From assembly GCF_009821115.1 (NCBI RefSeq), contig NZ_VYTY01000013.1:1-64000 (forward strand): a DNA stretch of 64,000 nucleotides, in the 5' to 3' direction. This DNA is from Nitrincola alkalisediminis. Lineage in GTDB: Bacteria > Pseudomonadota > Gammaproteobacteria > Pseudomonadales > Balneatricaceae. Shown here piece by piece: positions 6,881 through 14,643 of the stretch (position 1 is the stretch's first letter; each line of letters starts with the position of its first letter). The notes beneath the pieces were generated by a model. The model was not told the origin of the DNA. It saw only the letters and a list, made by a program, of their open reading frames with translations, and did no database searches. The translations under genes were made by a program, and so were the position numbers.

Positions 6881-7190
6881 CAGAGATTACAAAATCGACT
6901 GCCGCACTAATGTCAGCGCGTTGTGAGGTCAGGTCATAGGCCAGAACACCAAGCTGTTTGCGATCTACACCTGCAATGTCTTGTGTCATTGCTGTGAAGC
7001 TCTCACCATCAAGAATGAATGTGGGATTGAGCCTCGATAGGCTTATGTGTGCAGCCATTTTTGAAGGTGTAAGCGGAATGACAATGGTTGTTCTCAGTTC
7101 ACTTAATAAACCAGTTTGTATATCCAGCAGGTAAGGGTATTGGGTGCGAGTAGCTGGGTTGGGGTTCTTATATGCGCAAAATTGACTCAT
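6873..7190 (-). CDS. ccdB: CcdB-type gyrase-poisoning toxin
   Basis: This 105-residue protein starts MSQFCAYKNPNPATRTQYPY at ATG 7190 and shows the CcdB order: YLLDIQTGLLSELRTTIVIP, LNPTFILDGESFTAMTQDIA, and a C-terminus SAAVDFVISGI. CcdB proteins poison DNA gyrase; the penultimate residues of F-plasmid CcdB (Trp-Gly-Ile) are represented here by Ser-Gly-Ile. The family toxicity determinant near the C-terminus is thus altered, so gyrase activity should be treated as likely rather than certain. It overlaps ccdA by one base. The gene runs against all other cassettes in the array, and its stop codon lies within the attC core. Confidence 0.85.
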   Translation of the reverse strand: MSQFCAYKNPNPATRTQYPYLLDIQTGLLSELRTTIVIPLTPSKMAAHISLSRLNPTFILDGESFTAMTQDIAGVDRKQLGVLAYDLTSQRADISAAVDFVISGI

Positions 7191-7435
7191 CAGAACTTCC
7201 TGACACTGTCGCTGAACGTGCCGTTGGTTTCGACAAATTGGTTGTATGCTTGAATAGCATCGGCGTTCTCGCGTAGCCATTGAGCGCGCTGTTCAGTCCT
7301 TAATTGATCAGCCAGGGCACGCTCCAAAGTTGCAGATAGATTGATATTGAGACCTTTGGCTTTTTCAAGTAAATCACTGTTTATACTGACATTAGTGGGT
7401 TTCTTGGGGGCTTGGGTATTGTATGCGTAATTCAT
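7190..7435 (-). CDS. ccdA: CcdA-type antitoxin
   Basis: This 81-residue antitoxin uses ATG 7435, which has a GGAG ribosome-binding site 8 nt upstream; longer readings to 7591 run through the promoter and attC. KKPTNVSINSDLLEKAKGL and INLSATLERALADQLR form the ribbon-helix-helix DNA-binding half. The acidic tail RENADAIQAYNQFVETNG is the CcdB-binding segment. Gene order antitoxin-toxin with an ATGA junction is standard for ccdAB. Confidence 0.9.
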   Translation of the reverse strand: MNYAYNTQAPKKPTNVSINSDLLEKAKGLNINLSATLERALADQLRTEQRAQWLRENADAIQAYNQFVETNGTFSDSVRKF

Positions 7436-7464
7436 GGCTGTTGCTCCGCATGTGTGATGTGCAT

Positions 7465-7493
7465 AGTATATGCGCATACTTATTGTTGGGCAA
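7465..7493 (-). promoter_or_regulatory. ccdAB promoter and operator
   Basis: Read on the minus strand: TTGCCC, a 17-nt spacer, and TATACT. The palindromic AGTAT...ATACT stretch (7465-7480) spans the -10 box and is a candidate CcdA site. This gives the inverted cassette its own transcription. Confidence 0.72.
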
Positions 7494-7497
7494 GGCA

Positions 7498-7586
7498 TAT
7501 AACAATCCGCAGCAATCGCTCCCGTTGGTCGCTGGGACAGCCAAAACGCTGCGCTTATTTGGCCGCCCTTGTGAGGGGCGTTAGCA
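7498..7586 (+). repeat. attC site between ccdAB and brnTA
   Basis: The left core ATAACAATCCGC and right core GAGGGGCGTTAGC bracket about 89 bp with internal pairing (GCAGC/GCTGC and neighbouring stems). Confidence 0.72.
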
Positions 7587-7612
7587 GTCAATCATATCCA
7601 CTTCCTTGCTAA

Positions 7613-7642
7613 ATGAGTAAAAAAGGAATAATTTATACTCAT
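7613..7642 (+). promoter_or_regulatory. Inverted repeat over the brnT start, likely BrnA operator
   Basis: ATGAGTA (7613-7619) and TACTCAT (7636-7642) form perfect 7-bp arms. They flank the ribosome-binding region (AAAGGAATAA) and overlap the brnT ATG. A BrnA/BrnT autorepression site is the natural reading. Confidence 0.55.
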
Positions 7643-7904
7643 GAACACGTTTGAATTTGATGGTGAAAAAAGTCAAGCGAACCTCCATAAGCATGGAATT
7701 GATTTCCTTGATGCACGGGCCTTGTGGCAAGATCAAGATTTACTAGAGATTCAAGCTAAGTCAGATGATGAACCTCATTACCTTGTCATTGGTCTTATAG
7801 GTGATAAGCACTGGTCTGCCGTGATCACATACCGAGGTGAAAAAATACGAATTATTTCGGTAAGACGTTCACGCAAGAGTGAGGTAGAGTTGTATGAAAG
7901 CTAA
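7641..7904 (+). CDS. brnT: BrnT ribonuclease toxin
   Basis: This 87-residue BrnT toxin (RelE-like fold) has the diagnostic N-terminus FEFDGEKSQANLHKHGIDFL and the family motifs DARALWQDQ, HYLVIGLIGDKHWSAVITYR and IRIISVRRSRKSEVELYE. BrnT cuts RNA without needing the ribosome. It overlaps brnA by 11 nt. Order toxin-antitoxin and sizes are canonical. Confidence 0.93.
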   Translation: MNTFEFDGEKSQANLHKHGIDFLDARALWQDQDLLEIQAKSDDEPHYLVIGLIGDKHWSAVITYRGEKIRIISVRRSRKSEVELYES

Positions 7905-8133
7905 TGAATTTGATTCAAAATTTGATGAGAGTGTAGAAGACATCATTGGCGATCTTGATGTAACAACTGCACGCCGAGTAAATCATGAAGTAAAGCGCAT
8001 TAATGTTGATTTTCCTGCATGGGTAGTTGAATCGCTTGATCGTGAAGCTGCTCGAATAGGAGTCACTCGCCAATCCATTATTAAAGTTTGGCTAGTAGAG
8101 CGTTTGCGTGCTGAAGCTGCTAACAGCCGCTGA
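7894..8133 (+). CDS. brnA: BrnA antitoxin
   Basis: This 79-residue ribbon-helix-helix antitoxin has an N-terminal acidic toxin-binding part, then RRVNHEVKRINVDFPAWVVE and SLDREAARIGVTRQSIIKVW, the usual BrnA DNA-binding end. Its last codons (AAC AGC CGC TGA) are formed by the left core of the attC site, so the cassette junction supplies the C-terminus. Confidence 0.92.
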   Translation: MKANEFDSKFDESVEDIIGDLDVTTARRVNHEVKRINVDFPAWVVESLDREAARIGVTRQSIIKVWLVERLRAEAANSR

Positions 8134-8174
8134 AAAGTGACACCGCGAGCGTTGCACTTTAGCGGAGCGTTAAA
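8120..8174 (+). repeat. attC site after brnTA (shortest of the array)
   Basis: A 55-bp site: CTAACAGCCGCT at the left and AGCGGAGCGTTAAA at the right, with CCGCT/AGCGG and AAAGTG/CACTTT arms. Confidence 0.8.
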
Positions 8175-8193
8175 TTTTTTGCCTACCCTTGTA

Positions 8194-8240
8194 GACTATG
8201 CTGTAATACATTGTAGTCAGCAAATTCGAGGGTCATAGTC
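8194..8240 (+). promoter_or_regulatory. Inverted repeat in the CopG/ParE leader
   Basis: GACTATG (8194-8200) and CATAGTC (8234-8240) form perfect 7-bp arms ahead of the antitoxin ATG. GAGGG (8228-8232) serves as ribosome-binding site. It is a plausible ribbon-helix-helix operator; no clear sigma70 pair is assigned. Confidence 0.4.
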
Positions 8241-8513
8241 ATGAGCGTCACCACAGTTCGCCTTCAAGCAGAAGTTGAACAGCATCTGGAAGCGATCGCC
8301 AGCAGGCTGCACCGTAGCAAAGGCTGGGTAATCAACCAGGCATTGTCGGAATACATAGAAAGGCAGCAGCTTGAGCAAGAGCGGTGGAAACAAACATTAG
8401 AGGCAATGGAGTCTGCTGCCCAAGGCAAGGTTGTTGATGCCAGCGAGGTCCATAGTTGGCTTAATAGCTGGGTGGCCGAAAACGAGCAAGATGCGCCGAG
8501 GTCAGGTAAGTGA
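8241..8513 (+). CDS. CopG/ParD-type ribbon-helix-helix antitoxin
   Basis: This 90-residue protein begins MSVTTVRLQAEVEQHLEAIA, a ribbon-helix-helix beta strand and helix, followed by HRSKGWVINQALSEYIERQQ. The C-terminal half (ALSEYIERQQ onward to VHSWLNSWVAEN) is the toxin-binding arm. It should form an autoregulating complex with the ParE-like protein. Its stop overlaps the toxin start by 4 nt. Confidence 0.88.
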   Translation: MSVTTVRLQAEVEQHLEAIASRLHRSKGWVINQALSEYIERQQLEQERWKQTLEAMESAAQGKVVDASEVHSWLNSWVAENEQDAPRSGK

Positions 8514-8791
8514 AGCTGGTTTACACGGACGAAGCCATTGATGATTTAAAATGCCTCAGGGAGTTCATTGCGGTGCACAGCCCGTCGGCGGCAGCCAGGA
8601 TTGCCACCGAACTGGTTGGCAAAATCGAATTACTTCCAGAATTCCCCAAAATGGGCACACCAGTTGAAATGGCACCGGTGCCTGACTCTGTTCGAGATAT
8701 GGTTTTCGGAAAATACGTCGTTCGATATTCAGTTCATGCCAGTGCTATCATTATTCTCCGAGTGTGGCATGGCCTTGAGGGTGAACGATAG
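8510..8791 (+). CDS. ParE/RelE-family toxin
   Basis: This 93-residue toxin starts at GTG 8510 (GTGA junction with the antitoxin stop). LVYTDEAIDDLKCLREFIA and SPSAAARIATELVGKIELL form the N-terminal helical hairpin. MGTPVEMAPVPDSVRDMVFG and YVVRYSVHASAIIILRVWHG are the family core, ending in GER. ParE members usually poison gyrase, and RelE members cut mRNA; the sequence alone does not decide, although the RVWHG ending is common in ParE-like proteins. Confidence 0.88.
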   Translation: MKLVYTDEAIDDLKCLREFIAVHSPSAAARIATELVGKIELLPEFPKMGTPVEMAPVPDSVRDMVFGKYVVRYSVHASAIIILRVWHGLEGER

Positions 8792-8795
8792 CAAT

Positions 8796-8877
8796 TTAAC
8801 CAAACGCGGACTCGGACTCGGACGCCCTTGTCTCCGCTTCGCTGCATCAAGGTTGCCGGTGCGCTCTGTGTTAAGCT
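8796..8877 (+). repeat. Last attC site of the array
   Basis: The left core TTTAACCAAACGCGG and right core TGTGTTAAGC bracket about 80 bp with GC-rich internal pairing. It closes the CopG/ParE cassette. Confidence 0.68.
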
Positions 8878-8927
8878 TAAAAATCAGCACTTGTCATATG
8901 TAGCCTTATGGGTTGCGATTGATCCCG
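8870..8927 (+). repeat. Relic of a higBA-type cassette leader
   Basis: This stretch repeats 6171-6228 (attC core, promoter and operator of the second higBA cassette) with about six transitions over roughly 55 bp and no indels. The two end together at GATTGATCC. Here no toxin follows; the sequence turns into the trmJ leader. The operator palindrome is spoiled (GTAGCC...GGTTGC). It is best explained as the stump of a deleted higBA cassette. 8928-9020 holds only the trmJ leader, in which I see no clear promoter. Confidence 0.75.
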
Positions 8928-9020
8928 TTGCGCCTGGATATCTATTTATCCTGTACCTCTGCACTTCCTCAAGCGTTATCTGTTACCATATTGGCCTCAT
9001 TTTTTTATGAAATTGCACAG

Positions 9021-9773
9021 ATGCTTGATCAAATACGTATAATTCTCGTGAATACGACGCATCCCGGTAATATTGGGGCGGTTGCCAGAGCCATGAAAAA
9101 TATGGGGCTGGCGGATCTTTGTTTGGTTGCACCTAAACGTTTTCCAGATCCTGAGGCCGATGCCCGTGCGTCGGGGGCGACCGATATTTTAGCGGCGGCG
9201 ACACTCGTGGATACCTTAGAGGATGCCATTGCGGATTGCCATCTCGTGGTGGGCACTAGTGCGCGTGGGCGTCATATCCCTTGGCCGATCATGAACCCAA
9301 GAGAACTTGCGGGTGTTGTCGGAAAGGTGGCTCCTGATACGCGCGTCGCGATTGTCTTTGGTCGCGAAGATCGTGGCCTGACCAATGAAGAGCTTCATCG
9401 CTGTCATCATCATGTGCAAATTCCTACGAACCCCGATTTTAGTTCGTTGAACGTGGCCGCTGCTGTGCAAGTGATTGCGTATGAGCTGCGCATGTTGCAG
9501 GAGTCGTTAGACGAGCCGTCTGCACCTAAGTGGGGAACGCAGTGGGATATCGAGTTGGCACAAGCAAAAGAGCTGGAGCTTTTGTTTGAACACTTAGAGA
9601 AAACCTTGGTGGAGATCGAGTTCTTAGATCCCGAAAATCCACGTCAGTTGATGACCCGTATGCGCAGGCTTTTTTTAAGAGCCGTGCCGGATAAGGTTGA
9701 GGTCAACGTTTTGCGCGGTATTTTAAGAAGCGTGGACGAAAAAGTGGGCGCGGATCATCCCAAAAAAGGCTAA
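9021..9773 (+). CDS. trmJ: tRNA (cytidine/uridine-2'-O-)-methyltransferase TrmJ
   Basis: This 250-residue SPOUT-family enzyme is predicted to 2'-O-methylate position 32 of tRNAs using S-adenosylmethionine. The start MLDQIRIILVNTTHPGNIGA (ATG 9021) matches the family; the upstream extension to 8913 is cassette-array DNA. Motif 1 is THPGNIGAVARAMKNMGL, motif 2 is IVFGREDRGLTNEE, and motif 3 is NPDFSSLNVAAAVQV, the knot that binds the cofactor. The dimerisation C-terminus is full length. It is followed by cysE after 21 nt. In many gammaproteobacteria suhB lies just upstream, so the cassette array appears to have grown at this junction. Confidence 0.95.
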   Translation: MLDQIRIILVNTTHPGNIGAVARAMKNMGLADLCLVAPKRFPDPEADARASGATDILAAATLVDTLEDAIADCHLVVGTSARGRHIPWPIMNPRELAGVVGKVAPDTRVAIVFGREDRGLTNEELHRCHHHVQIPTNPDFSSLNVAAAVQVIAYELRMLQESLDEPSAPKWGTQWDIELAQAKELELLFEHLEKTLVEIEFLDPENPRQLMTRMRRLFLRAVPDKVEVNVLRGILRSVDEKVGADHPKKG

Positions 9774-9794
9774 CGTCTAAAAAAGGTTATTTGT

Positions 9795-10592
9795 GTGTTT
9801 GCATCCATAAAAGAAGACATTGCGTCTGTTTTTCACCGAGACCCTGCCGCACGTAGTACCTTCGAGGTGGTGACAACCTATCCGGGCTTGCATGCGGTCT
9901 GGTGGCATCGTTTGGCACATGGGCTTTGGCGTCGGGGCTTTAAGTGGCTGGCGCGAATGATTTCCAATTTTGCCCGCTGGACAACGGGTATCGAGATTCA
10001 CCCCGGTGCGCAAATCGGTCGCCGCTTTTTTATTGATCATGGCATGGGTGTCGTTATTGGCGAAACCGCCATCGTAGGTGACGATGTCACGCTTTACCAC
10101 GGTGTTACCCTAGGGGGCACAACTTGGAATAAGGGGCAGCGCCATCCAACCCTTGAAAGTGGTGTGGTGTGTGGTGCTGGGGCGAAGATTCTCGGGCCGA
10201 TCACAATTGGCCAAGGGGCGCGTGTCGGGTCGAATGCCGTGGTGACCAAACACGTACCGGCTGGTGCTACTGTTGTCGGTATTCCAGCGCGGATTGTTAA
10301 GCGGGGCCAAGAGTCGGCTCAATGCGAAGACGTGCGCCGAAAAATGGCCAATCAAATGGGCTTTGATGCCTACGCCGTTACCGAAGAAGTGTCAGACCCT
10401 GTTGCGCATGCTATTCAGTGTCTTTTAGATCATATGCAGGCGATGGATAAGAAAGTTGAATCCATGGGGCAGGTGTTGTGTGAATTGCGTCCTGAGTACT
10501 GCAATGAGGAGTTACCTGAGCTGAAAGGCGAAGATTTTGAGGGGGCGGTTGAAGACGAAAGCGCCTTATCGACTCGCGAATCTAATTCTTGA
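9795..10592 (+). CDS. cysE: Serine O-acetyltransferase CysE
   Basis: This 265-residue enzyme starts at GTG 9795 and makes O-acetylserine for cysteine synthesis. The N-terminal SATase domain ([20 protein letters not shown]) leads into left-handed beta-helix hexapeptide repeats ([51 protein letters not shown]). The active-site histidines lie in FFIDHGMGV and GQRHPT. The extra C-terminal tail of about 75 residues ([15 protein letters not shown] onward, acidic) exceeds a minimal SAT and may include the feedback or complex-forming end. Its place before iscR couples cysteine supply to Fe-S assembly. Confidence 0.95.
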   Translation: MFASIKEDIASVFHRDPAARSTFEVVTTYPGLHAVWWHRLAHGLWRRGFKWLARMISNFARWTTGIEIHPGAQIGRRFFIDHGMGVVIGETAIVGDDVTLYHGVTLGGTTWNKGQRHPTLESGVVCGAGAKILGPITIGQGARVGSNAVVTKHVPAGATVVGIPARIVKRGQESAQCEDVRRKMANQMGFDAYAVTEEVSDPVAHAIQCLLDHMQAMDKKVESMGQVLCELRPEYCNEELPELKGEDFEGAVEDESALSTRESNS

Positions 10593-10609
10593 TCAAATTA
10601 GTAGGTTAA

Positions 10610-10642
10610 ATAGTTGACTGCTTTTGTAGGTTTTAGCATAAT
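10610..10642 (+). promoter_or_regulatory. iscR promoter with IscR type 1-like site
   Basis: TTGACT (10614-10619), a 17-nt spacer and CATAAT (10637-10642) form a strong promoter. The 25-bp window 10610-10634 matches the E. coli type 1 IscR consensus ATASYYGACT...AGTCRRSTAT at about 20 positions; its first half, ATAGTTGACT, is a perfect match. It overlaps the -35 box, as needed for repression by [2Fe-2S]-IscR. Confidence 0.78.
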
Positions 10643-10677
10643 CCCTCTTACTTAATTGGGTGAATGTGAGGTGAATG

Positions 10678-11178
10678 ATGCGACTTACAACGAAAGGCCG
10701 GTATGCGGTGACTGCCATGTTGGACTTGGCACTGCACGAAGGAAAAGGACCAATCAGTCTTGCCGATATTTCTGAGCGCCAAGGAATTTCTTTGTCGTAT
10801 CTTGAGCAACTTTTTGCACGTTTGCGTCGCAATGAGTTGGTTTCAAGCGTCAGAGGCCCAGGCGGTGGTTATCAACTCAAACGCCCACAGAACAAAATTA
10901 ATGTTGCTGAAGTTGTGGATGCTGTCAATGAGACGGTCGATGCCACGGGTTGCCGGAGTAAAGGCGATTGTCAGGCCGGTGAAGTCTGTTTGACCCATCA
11001 TTTATGGTGTGATTTGAGCGATCAAATACACAGCTTTTTGGCAGGTATTACCCTGGCCGATCTGGTTCAGCGTCAAGATGTTCAGCAGGTTGCTTCGCGT
11101 CAAGATTTACGCAAATTAGATCAAGTGATCGTCAGTTCGCGTGAAAGTGAGTTTGAAAGGGTGGCGAGCAGGCACTAA
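10678..11178 (+). CDS. iscR: Fe-S-responsive Rrf2 regulator IscR
   Basis: This 166-residue winged-helix repressor and activator starts [23 protein letters not shown] 10678 is preferred over 10675 by family length and by the GAGGTGA site just upstream. The cluster ligands C92, C98, C104 and H107 ([17 protein letters not shown]) are all present with E. coli spacing. The recognition helix is [15 protein letters not shown]. It is expected to shut off its own operon when clusters are plentiful, through the site at 10610-10634. Confidence 0.97.
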   Translation: MRLTTKGRYAVTAMLDLALHEGKGPISLADISERQGISLSYLEQLFARLRRNELVSSVRGPGGGYQLKRPQNKINVAEVVDAVNETVDATGCRSKGDCQAGEVCLTHHLWCDLSDQIHSFLAGITLADLVQRQDVQQVASRQDLRKLDQVIVSSRESEFERVASRH

Positions 11179-11220
11179 GGCCTGTGTTGCCAGTGGTATT
11201 TTTTAACAAGTGTGAAAATA

Positions 11221-12378
11221 ATGATGCGTCCTGTTTATCTCGACTATGCCGCCTCAACCCCAGTGGATCCGAGAGTGGCCGAAAAAATGATGGCCTGCCT
11301 GACAATGGATGGAAACTTTGCGAATCCTGCGTCACGGTCTCATATTTACGGTTGGAGAGCGGAAGAGGCCGTTGAGCAAGCGCGTCAACAGGTTGCTGAA
11401 TTATTGAACACGGATCCACGCTCGATTGTGTGGACATCCGGTGCAACAGAATCGAACAATCTTGCGATTAAAGGGGCTGCGCATCAAAGTGCGCGTAAAG
11501 GCAAACACCTGATTACGTCGCGAATTGAGCACAAAGCGGTGATTGATACCCTTCGTCATCTTGAGGATGAGGGGTATGAAGTCACATGGTTGACGCCTGA
11601 TGCGCAGGGCCTAATTCATGTCCAGCAAGTCAGTGATGCGTTACGCGATGACACAATTTTAGTGTCGCTGATGCATGTGAACAACGAGATAGGCACCGTC
11701 ACCGATATTGCGGCGATAGGGGATCTTTGTCGAGAGCATCGTGTGTTGTTTCATGTGGATGCCGCGCAAAGTGTCGGCAAGCTGCCTATTGATTTGAGTG
11801 AGTTGAACGTTGATTTAATGTCGATCTCAGCCCACAAGATATACGGCCCAAAAGGAATCGGTGCGCTCTATGTTCGCCAGCAACCCAAAGTGCGTATAGA
11901 AGCGCAAATACACGGGGGCGGACATGAGCGAGGGATGCGTTCGGGCACCCTACCGACCCATCAAATCGTCGGAATGGGTGAGGCATTAAAGCTCGCACAG
12001 GAATTGATGCTTGAAGAGTCGACGAGAATTGCCCGTCATCGTCAAACCTTTTGGGAAGGGATTAAAGATTTACCTAGTGTACAATTGAACGGATCCTTCT
12101 CGCGGCGGATTGCAGGCAATTTGAATCTGGCCGTTGCAGGGGTTGAGGGTGAAGTCTTGTTGATGGCCTTAAAAGATCTCGCCATCTCAACAGGATCGGC
12201 ATGCACCTCAGCCAGCGTAGAACCCAGTTATGTTTTAAAAGCCATCGGCGTCCCTGATGCACTGGCGCATGCGTCAGTGCGTATCAGTTTTGGGCGCTTC
12301 ACCACAGAAGATGAAGTCGAGTTTGCCATTAAGCATTTCCGTCAGGTTGTCACTCGATTGACAAACACTGACGCCTAA
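11221..12378 (+). CDS. iscS: Cysteine desulfurase IscS
   Basis: This class V aminotransferase-fold, PLP-dependent enzyme takes sulfur from cysteine for Fe-S clusters and tRNA thiolation. It is about 385 residues. The start is taken at ATG 11221 ([18 protein letters not shown]); GTG 11212 is possible. Key features are [21 protein letters not shown], the PLP lysine in [17 protein letters not shown], and the catalytic cysteine in [14 protein letters not shown], on the long loop typical of IscS (group I). IscU, HscBA and Fdx do not follow; sufB does, so this IscS appears to feed a Suf scaffold. A second desulfurase, SufS, is encoded in the same operon. Confidence 0.96.
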   Translation: MMRPVYLDYAASTPVDPRVAEKMMACLTMDGNFANPASRSHIYGWRAEEAVEQARQQVAELLNTDPRSIVWTSGATESNNLAIKGAAHQSARKGKHLITSRIEHKAVIDTLRHLEDEGYEVTWLTPDAQGLIHVQQVSDALRDDTILVSLMHVNNEIGTVTDIAAIGDLCREHRVLFHVDAAQSVGKLPIDLSELNVDLMSISAHKIYGPKGIGALYVRQQPKVRIEAQIHGGGHERGMRSGTLPTHQIVGMGEALKLAQELMLEESTRIARHRQTFWEGIKDLPSVQLNGSFSRRIAGNLNLAVAGVEGEVLLMALKDLAISTGSACTSASVEPSYVLKAIGVPDALAHASVRISFGRFTTEDEVEFAIKHFRQVVTRLTNTDA

Positions 12379-12413
12379 CCCGGCGCGGATGTGCAAGCAG
12401 AGGTAGTAGAGTT

Positions 12414-13850
12414 ATGTCTGAACAGGTCGAAAGTTTAATTAGGAAAGAGTACTCAGCCGGTTTTCACACCAATATCGAGTCTGAGACTTTGCCTCCAGGG
12501 TTGAATGAGGACGTAATTCGTTTCATTTCAGCTAAAAAAAATGAGCCTCAGTGGATGCTCGACTGGCGTCTTAAAGCGTTCAAAATTTGGCAAGGAATGG
12601 AAGAGCCTGAGTGGGCGCACGTCAAATATCCGAAGATCGATTTTCAGTCGATTTCGTATTTCTCAGCGCCCAAGAGTCTTGCGGACCGTCCAAAAAGCCT
12701 GGATGAAGTCGATCCTGACCTTATTGAAACCTACAATAAGCTTGGTATTCCGCTGCATGAGCAAGAGATGTTGGCCGGTGTAGCGGTTGATGCTGTTTTC
12801 GACTCTGTTTCTGTGGTGACAACGTTCAGAGGCAAGCTGGAAGAGGCCGGTGTTATTTTTTGCCCGATCAGCGAAGCTGTGCACAAATACCCCGAGTTGA
12901 TTAAAAAATACATTGGTTCAGTCGTTCCTCAACGCGATAACTATTATTCTGCGTTGAATTCAGCCGTGTTCTCCGATGGTTCCTTCGTGTACATCCCCAA
13001 AGGTGTGCGTTGTCCGATGGAGCTTTCCACCTATTTCAGAATTAATGAAATGAACACTGGGCAGTTTGAGCGTACCTTGATTATTGCCGATGAAGGCTCA
13101 CACGTGAGCTACTTGGAAGGCTGTACTGCGCCACAACGTGACGAGAATCAGCTGCACGCAGCTGTTGTTGAGTTGGTTGCGCTGGACAATGCCGAGATTA
13201 AATATTCAACAGTGCAAAACTGGTACCCCGGCGATGAACAAGGCAAGGGCGGGATTTATAACTTTGTAACCAAACGTGGAATCTGCCATACCCGCGCCAA
13301 GATTTCGTGGACGCAGGTTGAAACTGGATCGGCTGTGACCTGGAAGTACCCGAGCTGCATCCTAAAGGGCGATCACAGTATTGGTGAGTTTTATTCGGTT
13401 GCTTTGACGAATAATTACCAGCAGGCCGATACCGGAACCAAAATGATCCACTTGGGTAAGCACACCAAGTCGACCATTATTTCCAAGGGTATTTCGGCGG
13501 GTAAAAGTCAAAATGCCTATCGTGGTTTAGTGCGCATGGGGCCAACGGCGGAAGGTGCGCGTAATTATACACAATGCGATTCTTTGCTGATTGGTGACCG
13601 TTGTGGCGCACATACCTTTCCTTACATAGAAAGTGCACACCCTTCTGCTGTTGTTGAGCATGAAGCAACCACGTCTAAAGTCAGTGATGATCAGCTGTTC
13701 TTATGCCAACAGCGCGGTTTAGATGCCGAAAAAGCCGTTTCCATGATTGTGAATGGTTTTTGCCGAGAAGTGTTTAAACAGCTGCCAATGGAATTCGCTG
13801 TGGAAGCGGGCAAGTTGTTAGAAGTCAGTCTCGAAGGGTCAGTAGGCTAA
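12414..13850 (+). CDS. sufB: Fe-S scaffold subunit SufB
   Basis: This 478-residue subunit of the SufBC2D scaffold builds nascent clusters and receives sulfur from SufSE. It shows the family core: [59 protein letters not shown], and the beta-helix end [20 protein letters not shown]. The C-terminus, with [19 protein letters not shown], contacts SufC. Length is normal. It follows iscS by 35 nt in the hybrid operon. Confidence 0.97.
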   Translation: MSEQVESLIRKEYSAGFHTNIESETLPPGLNEDVIRFISAKKNEPQWMLDWRLKAFKIWQGMEEPEWAHVKYPKIDFQSISYFSAPKSLADRPKSLDEVDPDLIETYNKLGIPLHEQEMLAGVAVDAVFDSVSVVTTFRGKLEEAGVIFCPISEAVHKYPELIKKYIGSVVPQRDNYYSALNSAVFSDGSFVYIPKGVRCPMELSTYFRINEMNTGQFERTLIIADEGSHVSYLEGCTAPQRDENQLHAAVVELVALDNAEIKYSTVQNWYPGDEQGKGGIYNFVTKRGICHTRAKISWTQVETGSAVTWKYPSCILKGDHSIGEFYSVALTNNYQQADTGTKMIHLGKHTKSTIISKGISAGKSQNAYRGLVRMGPTAEGARNYTQCDSLLIGDRCGAHTFPYIESAHPSAVVEHEATTSKVSDDQLFLCQQRGLDAEKAVSMIVNGFCREVFKQLPMEFAVEAGKLLEVSLEGSVG

Positions 13851-13891
13851 GCCGTACTGAGCAACCGATTTAAATGTTTGTGAGTGATACG

Positions 13892-14641
13892 ATGTTAAAA
13901 ATTAATGACTTGTGTGCAAAAGTAGAAGACAAAGAAATTCTTCGCCAGCTAAATCTTGAAGTAAAGCCAGGTGAAATTCATGCCATCATGGGACCCAATG
14001 GTGCGGGTAAGAGTACCCTGGGCAATGTGTTGTCTGGACGTCCAGGCTATGAAGCCACAGCAGGTCATGTTGAATTTAAAGGTCAGGATCTTTTAGACAT
14101 GGATCCTGAAATTAGAGCCAGAGAAGGATTGTTTTTGGCGTTTCAGTATCCCGTTGAAATACCCGGCGTCAGCAATATGGAGTTGCTGAAAGCCTCTGTT
14201 GATGCGCGTCGTGCACATGCAGGTCTTGAAGAATACTCTGCAATTGAGTTCATGAAAATGGCACGCGAAGCCTGTAAAACCGTTAATCTGGATCAGAGCT
14301 TTTTAAAGCGTGGTGTGAATGAGGGGTTCTCAGGCGGAGAAAAGAAACGCAACGAAATCATGCAGATGATGCTGCTTGAACCGTCGCTTTGCATCTTGGA
14401 TGAAACAGACTCGGGTCTGGATATCGATGCGTTGCAAGTGGTTGCAAGCGGTGTAAACGCCATGCGCTCAGCCGATCGCAGTTTTATTGTTGTCACTCAC
14501 TATCAGCGTTTGCTGGATTACATCGTACCGGATTATGTTCACGTACTGGCGAATGGTCGTATCGTTAAGTCCGGTGATAAGTCATTGGCACTTGAGCTAG
14601 AAGCGAAGGGATATAGCTGGTTAGAAAATGAGGCTGTTTGA
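13892..14641 (+). CDS. sufC: Suf ATPase SufC
   Basis: This 249-residue ABC-type ATPase powers conformational change in SufBC2D. The start is ATG 13892 (MLKINDLCAKVEDKEILRQL); an in-frame upstream ATG at 13874 would add six non-homologous residues. Walker A is GPNGAGKST, the signature is NEGFSGGEKKRNEIMQ, Walker B is LCILDETDSGLDID, and the H-switch lies in VVTHYQRLL. No membrane partner exists, in keeping with a soluble assembly machine. Confidence 0.97.
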   Translation: MLKINDLCAKVEDKEILRQLNLEVKPGEIHAIMGPNGAGKSTLGNVLSGRPGYEATAGHVEFKGQDLLDMDPEIRAREGLFLAFQYPVEIPGVSNMELLKASVDARRAHAGLEEYSAIEFMKMAREACKTVNLDQSFLKRGVNEGFSGGEKKRNEIMQMMLLEPSLCILDETDSGLDIDALQVVASGVNAMRSADRSFIVVTHYQRLLDYIVPDYVHVLANGRIVKSGDKSLALELEAKGYSWLENEAV

Positions 14642-14643
14642 CG

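Noticed and set aside
8913-9020. N-terminal extension of TrmJ
   Set aside because: The extra 36 residues derive from array-junction DNA and TrmJ starts at MLDQIRII in the family.
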